In this document: piece after piece, positions 25,034 to 33,673 of the stretch
How the letters are laid out: each line of letters begins with the position of its first letter
How positions within the stretch are numbered: position 1 is the first letter of the stretch
Assembly: GCA_022704145.1 (NCBI GenBank)
Contig: JAKJGY010000003.1
Coordinates: forward strand, 1 to 60,894
DNA: 60,894 bases
Direction of reading: 5' to 3'
Source: Verrucomicrobiota bacterium
GTDB lineage: Bacteria > Verrucomicrobiota > Kiritimatiellia > RFP12 > UBA1067
Made by a program: the position numbers and the translations under genes
The notes under the pieces: generated by a model
What the model was told of the DNA's origin: nothing
The model's database searches: none
What the model saw: only the letters and a program-made list of their open reading frames with translations

Positions 25034-26509
25034 ATGAAGAGGCGTGACTTTATCAAGACGGCTGCGGCCGGGGTCGGGGGGTTGACGGTGTTGGGGGTGC
25101 GCGCACAGGACGCGGCGGCGGTCAAGCCGCTGCGCGTGGCGCTGATCGGCTGCGGAGGGTATGGTATCCATGCGCATATTCCGGCGATCCTGGGTCACGG
25201 GACGAGCGTCGACACGCTGGATGGCAATCACACGCACCGGCCCGTGACCGGCGGCGAGCGTCTGGTGGCGCTGGTGGATCCGGACAGCCGCCAGATTGCT
25301 CAGGCGATGAGGCGCGTCAAGGAGGTGTCGCCGGAGACGGACGCCGCAGCGATCCGGACCTTCGCCGATTACCGCAAGCTGTTCGACGAGATGGGGCGCG
25401 ATCTGGACGCGGTGATCATCGCCACCCCCACGCACCACCACGCGCTACCCGCGCTGATGGCCATGCGCAAGGGCATCCACGTGTACCTGGAGAAGCCGCT
25501 GGCGCACACCGTCGCCGAGGTGCGGCTGCTCACAGAAGAGGCGCGGCGCTGTGGCGTGGCCACGCAGATGGGCAACTGGGGTCAGTCGTCCGAGGGCCCC
25601 AGGCTTTTGTGCGAATACCTGCAGGCCGGCGCCATCGGCCCGGTGCGGGAGGTCCACTGCTGGAGCGACCGGGTGGACGGGCTGCCGCCCAATACGCCGC
25701 GCCCTCCCGCGCTACCGGTTCCGAAAGAGCTTGATTGGGATCTCTGGCTCGGCGGTGCGCCGCAGCGCGAGTTCCACAGCGGCCTGCTGAATTTCTTCTG
25801 GAACGCCTGGCGCGATTTCGGCAACGCCACGATCGGCAACATGGGCTGCCATATCATCAACCACGCCTACTTCGCGTTGAAGCTGGCGAGCCCGGTGTCG
25901 GTCGAGCTGGAGGAGGTGTACGGCGGCAGCGACGAGAGCTGGCCGATCCGCAACCGTATCCGCTGGGCGTTTCCGGCCCGCGGGGAGTTCCCTCCGCTCA
26001 CGCTGTACTGGTACGACGGCATCGCGCCCGGCGCGGCTTACAACGACAAGACCGTGGGCGGCGGCGGCCACCGGCGCATGTCGCGCGAAACGGCCTACGC
26101 GCCGCCGATCCGCGCCGAGCTGGAGAAGAAATTCGGCCGGGAGTTCGGCGGGGAGGGCTCGCTGTTCATCGGCGACAAGGGCGTCTTCACCATGGGCCGC
26201 CACGGCGACGGGTTCCGCATGGTGCCCGAGGAGGCGCACCGCGCCTTTCCGAAGCCGCCCCGCACCCTGCCGCGCGTCAAAGGCACACACCAGGAGGATT
26301 TCTTCCGGGCGTGCCGCGGCGGCGCGCCGGCCTGCTCGAACTTCGACCACGCGGGACCGCTGGCGGAACTGGTGCTGCTCGGAAACCTCGCGGAACGCGC
26401 GGGCGTCGGGAAGCGCATCGACTGGGACGCAGCGGGGATGCGGTGTACCAATCTGCCGGACGTCAACCGCTATCTGGAGAAGCCGTACCGGGATGGATGG
26501 AAAATCTGA
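25034..26509 (+). CDS. Tat-exported Gfo/Idh/MocA-family oxidoreductase
   Basis: A 491-residue protein with a twin-arginine signal (MKRRDFIKTAAAGVGG), Rossmann motif LIGCGGYG, a loop ATPTHHHA and EKP in VYLEKPLAHT. It is a paralog of the proteins at 14136 and 26709, sharing CHIINHAYFALKL-like and GTHQEDFFRACRGGAP blocks. Compared with them it has an insertion after GCG (about residues 42-72, HAHIPAILGHGTSVDTLDG) that could reshape the substrate pocket. GAGGGGAGAG precedes the ATG. It is likely co-transcribed with the preceding oxidoreductase. Confidence 0.85.
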   Translation: MKRRDFIKTAAAGVGGLTVLGVRAQDAAAVKPLRVALIGCGGYGIHAHIPAILGHGTSVDTLDGNHTHRPVTGGERLVALVDPDSRQIAQAMRRVKEVSPETDAAAIRTFADYRKLFDEMGRDLDAVIIATPTHHHALPALMAMRKGIHVYLEKPLAHTVAEVRLLTEEARRCGVATQMGNWGQSSEGPRLLCEYLQAGAIGPVREVHCWSDRVDGLPPNTPRPPALPVPKELDWDLWLGGAPQREFHSGLLNFFWNAWRDFGNATIGNMGCHIINHAYFALKLASPVSVELEEVYGGSDESWPIRNRIRWAFPARGEFPPLTLYWYDGIAPGAAYNDKTVGGGGHRRMSRETAYAPPIRAELEKKFGREFGGEGSLFIGDKGVFTMGRHGDGFRMVPEEAHRAFPKPPRTLPRVKGTHQEDFFRACRGGAPACSNFDHAGPLAELVLLGNLAERAGVGKRIDWDAAGMRCTNLPDVNRYLEKPYRDGWKI

Positions 26510-26549
26510 GGTGATGGCAAACGTTCAACAAAAAAGCAGTTGAAAAAGA

Positions 26550-26646
26550 GCCGCAAAGAACGCAAGGGAACGCAGAGAGAAAATGCTGAGAATGGGTGCT
26601 TCCCGGATGGCTCTTGGTGTTCTCTGCGTTCTCTGCGGCTATTATC
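26550..26646 (+). repeat. Empty inverted CCGCAAAGA repeat pair (no gene inside)
   Basis: The left part (26551-26579) reads CCGCAAAGAACGCAAGGGAA followed by CGCAGAGA. The right part (26620-26638) reads TTCTCTGCGTTCTCTGCGG, its inverted counterpart. About 40 nt lie between them. The ends match those of the GxxExxY unit at 20444-20949, so this looks like a gene-less derivative. It lies upstream of the oxidoreductase gene at 26709. Confidence 0.65.
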
Positions 26647-26708
26647 AATATCACCTGCAGGTTGTTGGGTCTTCAATTAGTGTTCAAGTTGTGAAAGGGA
26701 TACAGATT

Positions 26709-28124
26709 GTGAACAGACGGGAATTCATAAAAGCGGCGGCGGCCGGCGTCGGCGGGCTCTCGGTTGTGGGCGCGCGCGGGCAGGTCGCGGCGCCCGCGAA
26801 GAAGCCGCTGCGCGTGGCGGTGATCGGCTGCGGCGACCGCGGCGCTAGGCAACTGCTGCCCGAGTGCTGCAAGGAACAGGTCGTGGCGGTCGTGGATCCC
26901 GACCCCATGCGCATCCAGGCGGCATTGGAGCAGTACCGCAAGACGCTCCCGTCGGCGGACGCCGGGTCGGTGAGAACCTTCGCCGATTACCGCAAGCTGT
27001 TCGATGTGATGGGCAAGGAGCTGGATGCTGTGGTGATCGCCACGCCTAACCACCAGCATGCGTCGCCAGCGCTGCTGGCCATGCGGCGGGGTCTCCACGT
27101 CTACGTCGAGAAGCCGCTGACGCACACGATCGCCGAAGCGCGGCAGTTGCGGGACGAAGCGAAGAGGCACGGCGTCGTCACGCAGATGGGCAACCACGGG
27201 CACTCGAACGAGGGCTGCCGCCGCCTGTGCGAGTACCTCTGGGCCGGCGCGATCGGCCAGGTGCGCGAGGTTCATTGCTGGACGCAGCGCTGTAACGGGC
27301 TGCTCTCAGCGAACAGTTCGCCGGAGCTGCCGCTGCCGGACGGGTTCGACTGGGATGCGTGGATCGGCCCCGCGCCGTTCCGCAAGTTCCACGCGGACCT
27401 GCACCCGCACAACTGGCACCTCTGGACCGATTTCGGCAACGGCTCGATCGGCAACATGGGCTGCCACATCATGGATCCCGCCTACTGGGCGCTCAAGCTC
27501 AAGTCGCCGGAGGCGGTCGAGGCGGAGGACATGCACGGCGGCGGCGGCGGGGTCTGGCCCATCCGCACCCGCCTGCGCTGGGACTTCCCGGCCCGCGAGG
27601 GGCTGGCGCCCGTCAAGGTCTACTGGTATGACGGGCTGGCGGCTGACCAGCAGTACAACGAGGCCACGGTGCAGAAGCGGTGGCGGAATGTCAACAAGCG
27701 CGAGTGGCAGAACGTGCCGCCGCTGGTGCTGGAACTGGAGAAAAAGTACGGCAGGGATTTCGGCACGAACGGTTCGCTGTTCGTGGGGGACAAGGGCATC
27801 ATGACCATCGGCGAGTTCGGGGACGGGTGCCGTATCGTGCCGGAGGAGGCGCACCGCGCCTATCCGGCCCCTGACAAGATCCTGCCGCGTGTCAAGGGCA
27901 CACACCAGGAGGACTTTTTCCGGGCCTGCCGCGGCGGCGCGCCGGCCTGCTCGAACTTCGACTACGCGGCGCCTCTGGCGGAGATCGCCCTGCTGGGCAA
28001 CATCGCGATGCACGCGGGGCTTAAGCGCCGGGTCGAGTGGGATGGTGCCGCGATGCGCTGCACCAATCTGCCGGATCTTGACCGCCACATGCAAACCACT
28101 TACAGGGACGGATGGAAGATTTGA
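26709..28124 (+). CDS. Tat-exported Gfo/Idh/MocA-family oxidoreductase
   Basis: A 471-residue protein with signal NRREFIKAAAAGVGG, Rossmann motif VIGCGDRG, ATPNHQHA loop, EKP in VYVEKPLTHT and the GTHQEDFFRACRGGAP block. It is closest to the protein at 14136. The start is GTG 26709, placed 8 nt after AAAGGGA (26694-26700); an open frame extends upstream to an ATG at 26583, but that part is translated repeat DNA and would bury the export signal. Its stop overlaps the beginning of the next reading frame by 13 nt. Confidence 0.85.
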   Translation: MNRREFIKAAAAGVGGLSVVGARGQVAAPAKKPLRVAVIGCGDRGARQLLPECCKEQVVAVVDPDPMRIQAALEQYRKTLPSADAGSVRTFADYRKLFDVMGKELDAVVIATPNHQHASPALLAMRRGLHVYVEKPLTHTIAEARQLRDEAKRHGVVTQMGNHGHSNEGCRRLCEYLWAGAIGQVREVHCWTQRCNGLLSANSSPELPLPDGFDWDAWIGPAPFRKFHADLHPHNWHLWTDFGNGSIGNMGCHIMDPAYWALKLKSPEAVEAEDMHGGGGGVWPIRTRLRWDFPAREGLAPVKVYWYDGLAADQQYNEATVQKRWRNVNKREWQNVPPLVLELEKKYGRDFGTNGSLFVGDKGIMTIGEFGDGCRIVPEEAHRAYPAPDKILPRVKGTHQEDFFRACRGGAPACSNFDYAAPLAEIALLGNIAMHAGLKRRVEWDGAAMRCTNLPDLDRHMQTTYRDGWKI

Positions 28125-28996
28125 GAAGATCAGTATCAAATGACAACAGGGTCGTGATCACAACTCTGGCGAGCAGGGCGATTTTCTGTGGCGCGTGTGT
28201 CCTGCTCAGTTCGCTGACGGCGGCGGGGGCATGGGCGGCTGAGGAGAAATCTCCGCTCTCGTTCGATGTGCGTACGGACCTCTATTCGGCGTACGTGTGG
28301 CGTGGCAAGGCCCTCGACAAGCACGCGGTGGCGCAGCCGAGCGTCGTCGGCACCTACGATGCGCAGGAGGCCGGTTCGTTTTCGCTGAGGGTGTGGTCCA
28401 ATTGGGATCTGTCGCAGCGGTCGGGTGACTCCAAAGAGACCCGGACGGGAGGCGGCATCAATGTCCTGCTGTTCACCCCGTCGTACACGAAGGCCTTCGG
28501 TCCGGTCGAGGTCACCGTGGGCAACATCTTCTATACCTTCCCGGGGGACGGTTATCCGCGGAACAGCAAGAGCACGTACGAACTGTATACGACGGTGGCC
28601 TACAAGAACCGCATCGCGACACCCTCCTTCAGCGTCTATTACGACTACCGCGGCGTCGGCGGAGGATTCATGGTGGATAACCCGCTCAAGGACCTGTACG
28701 CCCGCGTCGCGCTGGACAAGACCTTCCGGCTGGCCGAACGCGTGACGGCGAGCGGGACAGCCCTGCTGGGCGGAGGCACCGACCACTACTGCGCGGTCCG
28801 GTACCGTTCGCCCGGCGAGGGGTTCGCCGACTATCAGGCCTCGGTCCGCGTCTCCTACGCGGTCACGGACGCCCTGTCGGTCGGCGCCACGCTGGCGTAT
28901 ACGGGACTGGTCGGCGGAGCCTGGGGACTGGACCGCTCGGGCGTTTCTCCGGACGAGATCGTCTGGGGCGGCGTCAATCTGCGCTGGCTGTACTGA
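28112..28996 (+). CDS. Putative outer-membrane beta-barrel (TorF/CHP02001-like)
   Basis: A 294-residue protein with a long N-terminal signal (hydrophobic stretch about residues 22-42, ending GAWAAEE). The mature part is amphipathic beta structure: YSAYVWRGKALDKHAVAQPSV resembles the start of the TorF/CHP02001 porin-like family, and it ends with aromatic VNLRWLY, as barrel proteins often do. It may be a pore for sugars. ATG 28112 lies inside the previous gene; GTG 28154 is a plausible shorter start that still leaves a normal signal peptide. Confidence 0.65.
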   Translation: MEDLRRSVSNDNRVVITTLASRAIFCGACVLLSSLTAAGAWAAEEKSPLSFDVRTDLYSAYVWRGKALDKHAVAQPSVVGTYDAQEAGSFSLRVWSNWDLSQRSGDSKETRTGGGINVLLFTPSYTKAFGPVEVTVGNIFYTFPGDGYPRNSKSTYELYTTVAYKNRIATPSFSVYYDYRGVGGGFMVDNPLKDLYARVALDKTFRLAERVTASGTALLGGGTDHYCAVRYRSPGEGFADYQASVRVSYAVTDALSVGATLAYTGLVGGAWGLDRSGVSPDEIVWGGVNLRWLY

Positions 28997-29012
28997 CGGC
29001 GCTTTCGTGGCC

Positions 29013-31520
29013 TCATCGCGTGATCTCAAGGATACCCCACGTCGAGAGGTGGGGGACGGTGAGGCGGACGCATTCCGCGTGCCGCTCGGGAGCGAGTTCA
29101 ACGGAGGCTTCGCCGGGCGCGTGCCAGACGGCGCGCGTGATGGTGCCCCAGCGCTCGGGCTGGAGCAGCGCGAGGCTCACGTGCCGATAGGTCTCGGCGC
29201 GCTCGGTGGCGTCGCCGCCGAGGTTCCAGTTCACGAGGTGAATGGCGCGTGTGCCGCGCACCGGGTCGGCGCGGATAAAGGCGTACAGGTTCTCCGGCCC
29301 TTCGACGCGCAAGAGCCCGAGGCCCAGCGTGCGGCCCAGCGCGACGAGATCGGCGGAGGCGGGTACGAGGCGCAAGAGGCCGGAGGCGCGCGCGGCGTCG
29401 AGCACGGCGCGGTCGTCGGGACAGAAGGAGTCTATGGGGCTCAGCTCAAGCAGCAGGCGCAGACCGTTCAGCGTCTCCGGCGTGACCGGCAGGCGGGCCT
29501 GACGGCTCGCCCCGAGCACGAGGCGGAAAGGCAGTTGCCGCGCGGCCAGCTTGAGGCAGTGCTCCGCTGCCGCACCAGGCTCGTCGGCATTGACCAGCAG
29601 CCCGATCTCCGCGACGGGACGGAGGGCGTCCAGCAGTTCACGATGGGCGTGGATGAAGTCGTAGAGGTCGCCATATTGCTCGCGCGTGCCGAAGTAGCGC
29701 GGCTGGATACCGGTGGCGTCGCTGCCCATGTAGAGGTCCCAAGGCACGAGGTGCGGCTGGCCGAGCGCGTAGGTGGTTGCGATGGCGGCGCGCGTGCGCG
29801 CGGTGCTGCGCGGGATCGGCGAGATCACCTGTGTCAGCCCGGCGGCAGCGGCGGCCTGGGCTCCGGAGAGGAATTCGAGCGCGGTCTGGAAGTCGGGGTT
29901 CTGCGAGGACTCGCCGTGCAGGAAGTCGATGACATCGACGTCGTACAGCACGCGGTCCGGGCGCAGCGGCGCGAGCAGCCCGTTGACCGATACCGGGATG
30001 TAACGGTCCGGCGACCACGCGTCGAGGCGCGCGCGGAAGTCTCGGTAGAAGGCGCGCATGCTCTCGATCTGGAAGTCGATGAAGGCGGGCGTGAGCGGCA
30101 GGTCGCGGAACTGCTTGCGATAGGCGGCCGCGTCCGGCACGCCATGAGACTTGAGATGGGCGCGGTAGTCGAAGGCCGCGATGTCGTCGATGCCAAGGGA
30201 CTTGATTTCAGCGGGCGTGCGGTGTCCGGCGAGCCACTCGCGGAAGCCGGCGCGGCAGGCGTCGCAGAAACAGACGCCGGCGTGGCGCACCCAGCTCGCG
30301 TTCATCTCCCAGTCGTCGACATGGAGCGAATCCACGTCGGCGTCGACGAGCCGCTTGGCGTCGTCGAAGAACAGCTTGCGGAAGGCGGGGTGGTTGCAGC
30401 AGCCGGTGAAGGTACGGGGGCCGAAGGTCACCATCCAGTGCGGCGTGATCTTGTTGCCGTCAAGATCCTCGTGGCGGCCGGAAGGGTCGCCCGCGTTCGC
30501 GCGGTTGGTGGTGGACTGGGCCTGCCCCTGAAGGCCGTTGAGCGTGGCCTGGTAGCGAAGCCCGGCCGCCTGCGCGCGGCGCATGTAGCCGGTCTCCGAG
30601 CCGTAAACCCAGAGCAGGTGTGTGGCGTGATAGGAGGTCGCCACCTCCAAGGCGTTGGTGCGCTGCCAGCGCGTGGAAAAGGGAATCGCGGAGGGCGGGA
30701 GCCGAAACTTGCGACTTGAAACTTGAGGCGCGTGAGCCTGGGGCGGGCGATCCGCCAGCTCCGCCACCGTCGGCAGCGCGGTCTCCTTGGCGGAGGCGAG
30801 GTCGGCGTCGAAGAGCGCGCGCAGGTCCTTCTCTCCCAGCGCGCCATGAAAGACGCGGACACGGTCGAGCCAGCCGTTGAAGGGCCGGATGCCGCTGAAG
30901 TTGCCGAGGATGAGGTCGCCGGGTTTCGCGACGGTCGTCTCGGTGCGGACCGCCTCGGCCGCGAGCGCGAACGGGGCGGTGCGGCTGCCGGTGTAAGCGG
31001 TGACGGTGCGGGGCGTGACCGACACGGCGAAACAGCGCCACTCGGCGGTCAGCTTGAAGCGCGCGCTACCGACGAGCGTATAGGCGACCTTGCCGGGGTC
31101 GGGCCCCAGCATCAGGGTGAGACCTCCCGGGTGCGGCATGAGATCCCAGGCGCCGGGCTTGTGGAGCAGGCGGGCGGGGGCGCTGGCGGGGGTGGCCGGG
31201 TTCTGGCGCGCCCACAGCACCAGCGTGAAGGCGTCGAGCGCGTCGAGCGCGGGGTCGCTGAAAAGCGCCGCGCCGCCCGCGGGCGGGTCCTGCGGCGTAC
31301 TGCCGCCGTGACGTGAAGCGGCGGTGAGGTCGAGGCAGCGGCCGAACGGGCCGAAGCCGAAAAGCGGCCCTTCGTCCGGGGCGTACGCGTGCAGGCGGGC
31401 CACGCCGCCGAGCGTGCCCGAGTTGGCGAGGTCGGCCTCAAAGTCGAAGGCCGCAAGCGGCTGCTCTACGGCGCGCGCGGCCGCCGCGAGGAGGAGGGCG
31501 AAGGCAAGTGTCCGCGTCAT
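29013..31520 (-). CDS. Exported LamG/TIM-barrel glycoside-hydrolase-like protein
   Basis: An 835-residue protein with a signal peptide (residues 1-17). Residues about 20-245 form a LamG/concanavalin-like sandwich (ending WLDRVRVFHGALGEKDLRALFDADL, quoted in part). Residues about 275-700 look like a TIM-barrel hydrolase: DSLHVDDWEMN, CFCDACRAGFREWLAG, VDVIDFLHGE and LGQPHLVPWDLYMG are reminiscent of GH42-like or putative-glycosidase families, with CxxC-type FCDAC. A beta-rich C-terminus follows. Catalytic acids cannot be assigned with certainty. AAAGGAG precedes the ATG. It is 18 nt behind the beta-helix gene, in one operon. Confidence 0.7.
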   Translation of the reverse strand: MTRTLAFALLLAAAARAVEQPLAAFDFEADLANSGTLGGVARLHAYAPDEGPLFGFGPFGRCLDLTAASRHGGSTPQDPPAGGAALFSDPALDALDAFTLVLWARQNPATPASAPARLLHKPGAWDLMPHPGGLTLMLGPDPGKVAYTLVGSARFKLTAEWRCFAVSVTPRTVTAYTGSRTAPFALAAEAVRTETTVAKPGDLILGNFSGIRPFNGWLDRVRVFHGALGEKDLRALFDADLASAKETALPTVAELADRPPQAHAPQVSSRKFRLPPSAIPFSTRWQRTNALEVATSYHATHLLWVYGSETGYMRRAQAAGLRYQATLNGLQGQAQSTTNRANAGDPSGRHEDLDGNKITPHWMVTFGPRTFTGCCNHPAFRKLFFDDAKRLVDADVDSLHVDDWEMNASWVRHAGVCFCDACRAGFREWLAGHRTPAEIKSLGIDDIAAFDYRAHLKSHGVPDAAAYRKQFRDLPLTPAFIDFQIESMRAFYRDFRARLDAWSPDRYIPVSVNGLLAPLRPDRVLYDVDVIDFLHGESSQNPDFQTALEFLSGAQAAAAAGLTQVISPIPRSTARTRAAIATTYALGQPHLVPWDLYMGSDATGIQPRYFGTREQYGDLYDFIHAHRELLDALRPVAEIGLLVNADEPGAAAEHCLKLAARQLPFRLVLGASRQARLPVTPETLNGLRLLLELSPIDSFCPDDRAVLDAARASGLLRLVPASADLVALGRTLGLGLLRVEGPENLYAFIRADPVRGTRAIHLVNWNLGGDATERAETYRHVSLALLQPERWGTITRAVWHAPGEASVELAPERHAECVRLTVPHLSTWGILEITR

Positions 31521-31538
31521 AGCGTGCTCCTTTGTGAC

Positions 31539-33551
31539 CTACTGCCAAAAGCGGTCTTTGTTCAGAAACAGGTAGCCCGGCACGCCTAGCGCCTCGACGT
31601 GAAAATCCTCGAAGCCGCCCTGGCTGGGCTTGCTGAGACGGATTTCCCACACGCCGCCCGCAGCGCCCTGCCCCGCAGTGGCCGTGAAGCGTTCCATCTG
31701 CGTGACGGACTCCTTTGACCAGACGACGGCGCCCGACGGGTCGAGCGCTTCGACCTTCACGGCCTCGGCGACGCCCTCGCCGACCGCGCCGAACGCGAAC
31801 ACGCCTGTCCCTTGCGGTACGGGCACAAAGAGCGAGCCCGCGCTGCGGATGAAGTTCGCCGCCTTGCGCGTCGCGTCGACCGCCACCGGCACGTTGGCTT
31901 CCTGTAGCAGGAAGGCGTTCGCGCCGACCTCCACCTCAAGCGTATAAAAGCCGCTCTCCGCAGCCACGAAACGGATCTCGGCCGGACTCTTAAAACCGGG
32001 CATCGGCACCCTCTTGGCGACGATGCCGGAAGGGGCGCGAACAACGAGCGGGCGGTCACCCGCCTCATACCGGCCCACCTGCGTCTGCATGCCCGACAAC
32101 GCGACCTCAAGACCTTTCGTCGCGTACAGCACGTACGTGCAGGCGCGCCGCACGCGCAGCGGGGAGAGAGCGCGCGCGCCTGTGAGACGGTCGGTGACCT
32201 GGGCCTTCGCGAGGTCTCCCGCCACGCGCGGCACGCGCACCGTGAAGCGCGGCGGAAACGTCCTGGCGGCCCATTCCGGCGTCAGCTCGACGGTCTGCCG
32301 GCCCTCTCCGCACGTAACGGTGACGGCGCCTGTCAGCCCCGCCACCGGCTCGGCGACCGTCGTATTGTTCTGCCAGGCGATCCACGGCCGTGGCACCGGC
32401 TGCATGACGGCCACGCTGTCGAGCCGGATCCCGCCGACTGGCCACTCGTCCTCCATGCGGTTCAGCAGCAGGATATCCGGCGTCATGTTCGTGGCCGCGC
32501 AACGGGCGAGGACGCAGCGCTCAAACGACAGTGCCAGGCCCGAGGCGGGCTTACGCGAGACGGTCGCGCCGGAGCGCTGGGCGTCCTCGAACCGGCAGTC
32601 CACAAAGGCTACCGCGCCGCGCACCGCACCCTCGTCGCTGTTGCCGGTGGTCAGCGTGACACCGGACTTATCCTTGACCGAGCGGCACTTCTCGAGGCGG
32701 ATCGAAACGGGCTCGGAGTCGCGCGTCAGGTTCGGCAGGTAGAAGTGGAAGCCGCCGCCTTCGTTGTTCTCGCTCACGCAGTTTCGCAGCACGCAGTTCT
32801 TAAGGCGCTCATGCGCGTGGTTCGGCTCGAAGTCGATACCTGCCGCGGGCGGCGTGCCGGCCGTGTCGCGCATGACGGTGTTTTCGATCAGCAGGTTCTC
32901 GGCGGTGATCACGCTGATGCCTTGACGGTAGTTGCGGTCGCAGAGCACGTCCTGGATCAGGATGTCGCGGTTTGTGCCCCGGCCTTTCAGGGCCCCAAGG
33001 TACACGCCGTCGCCGCCGCTCTCCGCGAGCGTCAGCCCGAGCACCCGGATGTTCACGCTGCTCCTGATGTTCAGCACATGCCGCCACTCCGCCTTGGTGT
33101 AGGGCGGCGCGTCGTAGTCCGCGCGCCGCATGCGCAGCGTCGCGCCCGGGCCTCGCAGCGTGACGTTCGTGACACCCTCCAGTGAAAGCAGCGAGTCCGT
33201 CTTTCCGGTGAACGCGCCCTTCTTGGCCAGCACCTCGACGCCCCGCTCAAAGACGATCTCCTGGTCGCTCACGCACGTGAGCCGGTCGGTGACCCACGGC
33301 GCGCCGGTCTGATCCACGATCAGCCGCGGCACGCGCGAGTTGATCGCGTCCTGCAGCGTGCGCGTCGCGTCGTCCGGGTCGAACCCCCACCACGACGCGC
33401 GCGCCTCCTTCAGCTCGCCAGAAAGGACGCGCGCGACCTGTCCGGGCGAGGCCGCGCCGGCGCTCCAGGCCGCCAGCGCCAAAGCCAGGAACGCCAAGGC
33501 AGAGTGGGCCTTAGTGCCAGCACTCAGAACGGAACCCGAGTTCTTAAACAT
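31539..33551 (-). CDS. Exported right-handed parallel beta-helix protein
   Basis: A 670-residue protein with signal peptide (hydrophobic ALAFLALALAAWSAGAA). The region about 60-370 is a parallel beta-helix of the pectate-lyase/polysaccharide-lyase superfamily, with repeated coils such as VTNVTLRGPGATLRM, SVNIRVLGLTLAESGGDGVY and NLLIENTVMRDTAG. C-terminal beta domains follow. It is probably a glycan lyase, hydrolase or binding protein; no catalytic residues can be named. The ATG at 33551 sits 6 nt after a -10 box and has no ribosome site, so the mRNA is predicted leaderless. First gene of a two-gene operon. Confidence 0.78.
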   Translation of the reverse strand: MFKNSGSVLSAGTKAHSALAFLALALAAWSAGAASPGQVARVLSGELKEARASWWGFDPDDATRTLQDAINSRVPRLIVDQTGAPWVTDRLTCVSDQEIVFERGVEVLAKKGAFTGKTDSLLSLEGVTNVTLRGPGATLRMRRADYDAPPYTKAEWRHVLNIRSSVNIRVLGLTLAESGGDGVYLGALKGRGTNRDILIQDVLCDRNYRQGISVITAENLLIENTVMRDTAGTPPAAGIDFEPNHAHERLKNCVLRNCVSENNEGGGFHFYLPNLTRDSEPVSIRLEKCRSVKDKSGVTLTTGNSDEGAVRGAVAFVDCRFEDAQRSGATVSRKPASGLALSFERCVLARCAATNMTPDILLLNRMEDEWPVGGIRLDSVAVMQPVPRPWIAWQNNTTVAEPVAGLTGAVTVTCGEGRQTVELTPEWAARTFPPRFTVRVPRVAGDLAKAQVTDRLTGARALSPLRVRRACTYVLYATKGLEVALSGMQTQVGRYEAGDRPLVVRAPSGIVAKRVPMPGFKSPAEIRFVAAESGFYTLEVEVGANAFLLQEANVPVAVDATRKAANFIRSAGSLFVPVPQGTGVFAFGAVGEGVAEAVKVEALDPSGAVVWSKESVTQMERFTATAGQGAAGGVWEIRLSKPSQGGFEDFHVEALGVPGYLFLNKDRFWQ

Positions 33552-33557
33552 GCCGGA

Positions 33558-33586
33558 ACGGTAGCACAGGCCCCGACCCGTCTCAA
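33558..33586 (-). promoter_or_regulatory. Promoter of the beta-helix operon, predicted leaderless
   Basis: On the minus strand TTGAGA (33581-33586), 17 nt, TACCGT (33558-33563), then 6 nt to the ATG. The box and spacer are nearly identical to the promoter at 38142-38170 upstream of the FMN-binding gene. Confidence 0.6.
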
Positions 33587-33673
33587 GCCTGTTGTACTTG
33601 TTAAGGACGGCTGGCGGGGCGATGTGGCCGGTGTAGGGCGCGCCGAATGTCATGTCGACGGCGTTCGGGCCGG

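Noticed and set aside
23009..25441. Minus-strand open frame of 810 codons spanning parts of three genes
   Set aside because: It crosses gene boundaries of well-supported plus-strand genes and has shadow composition.
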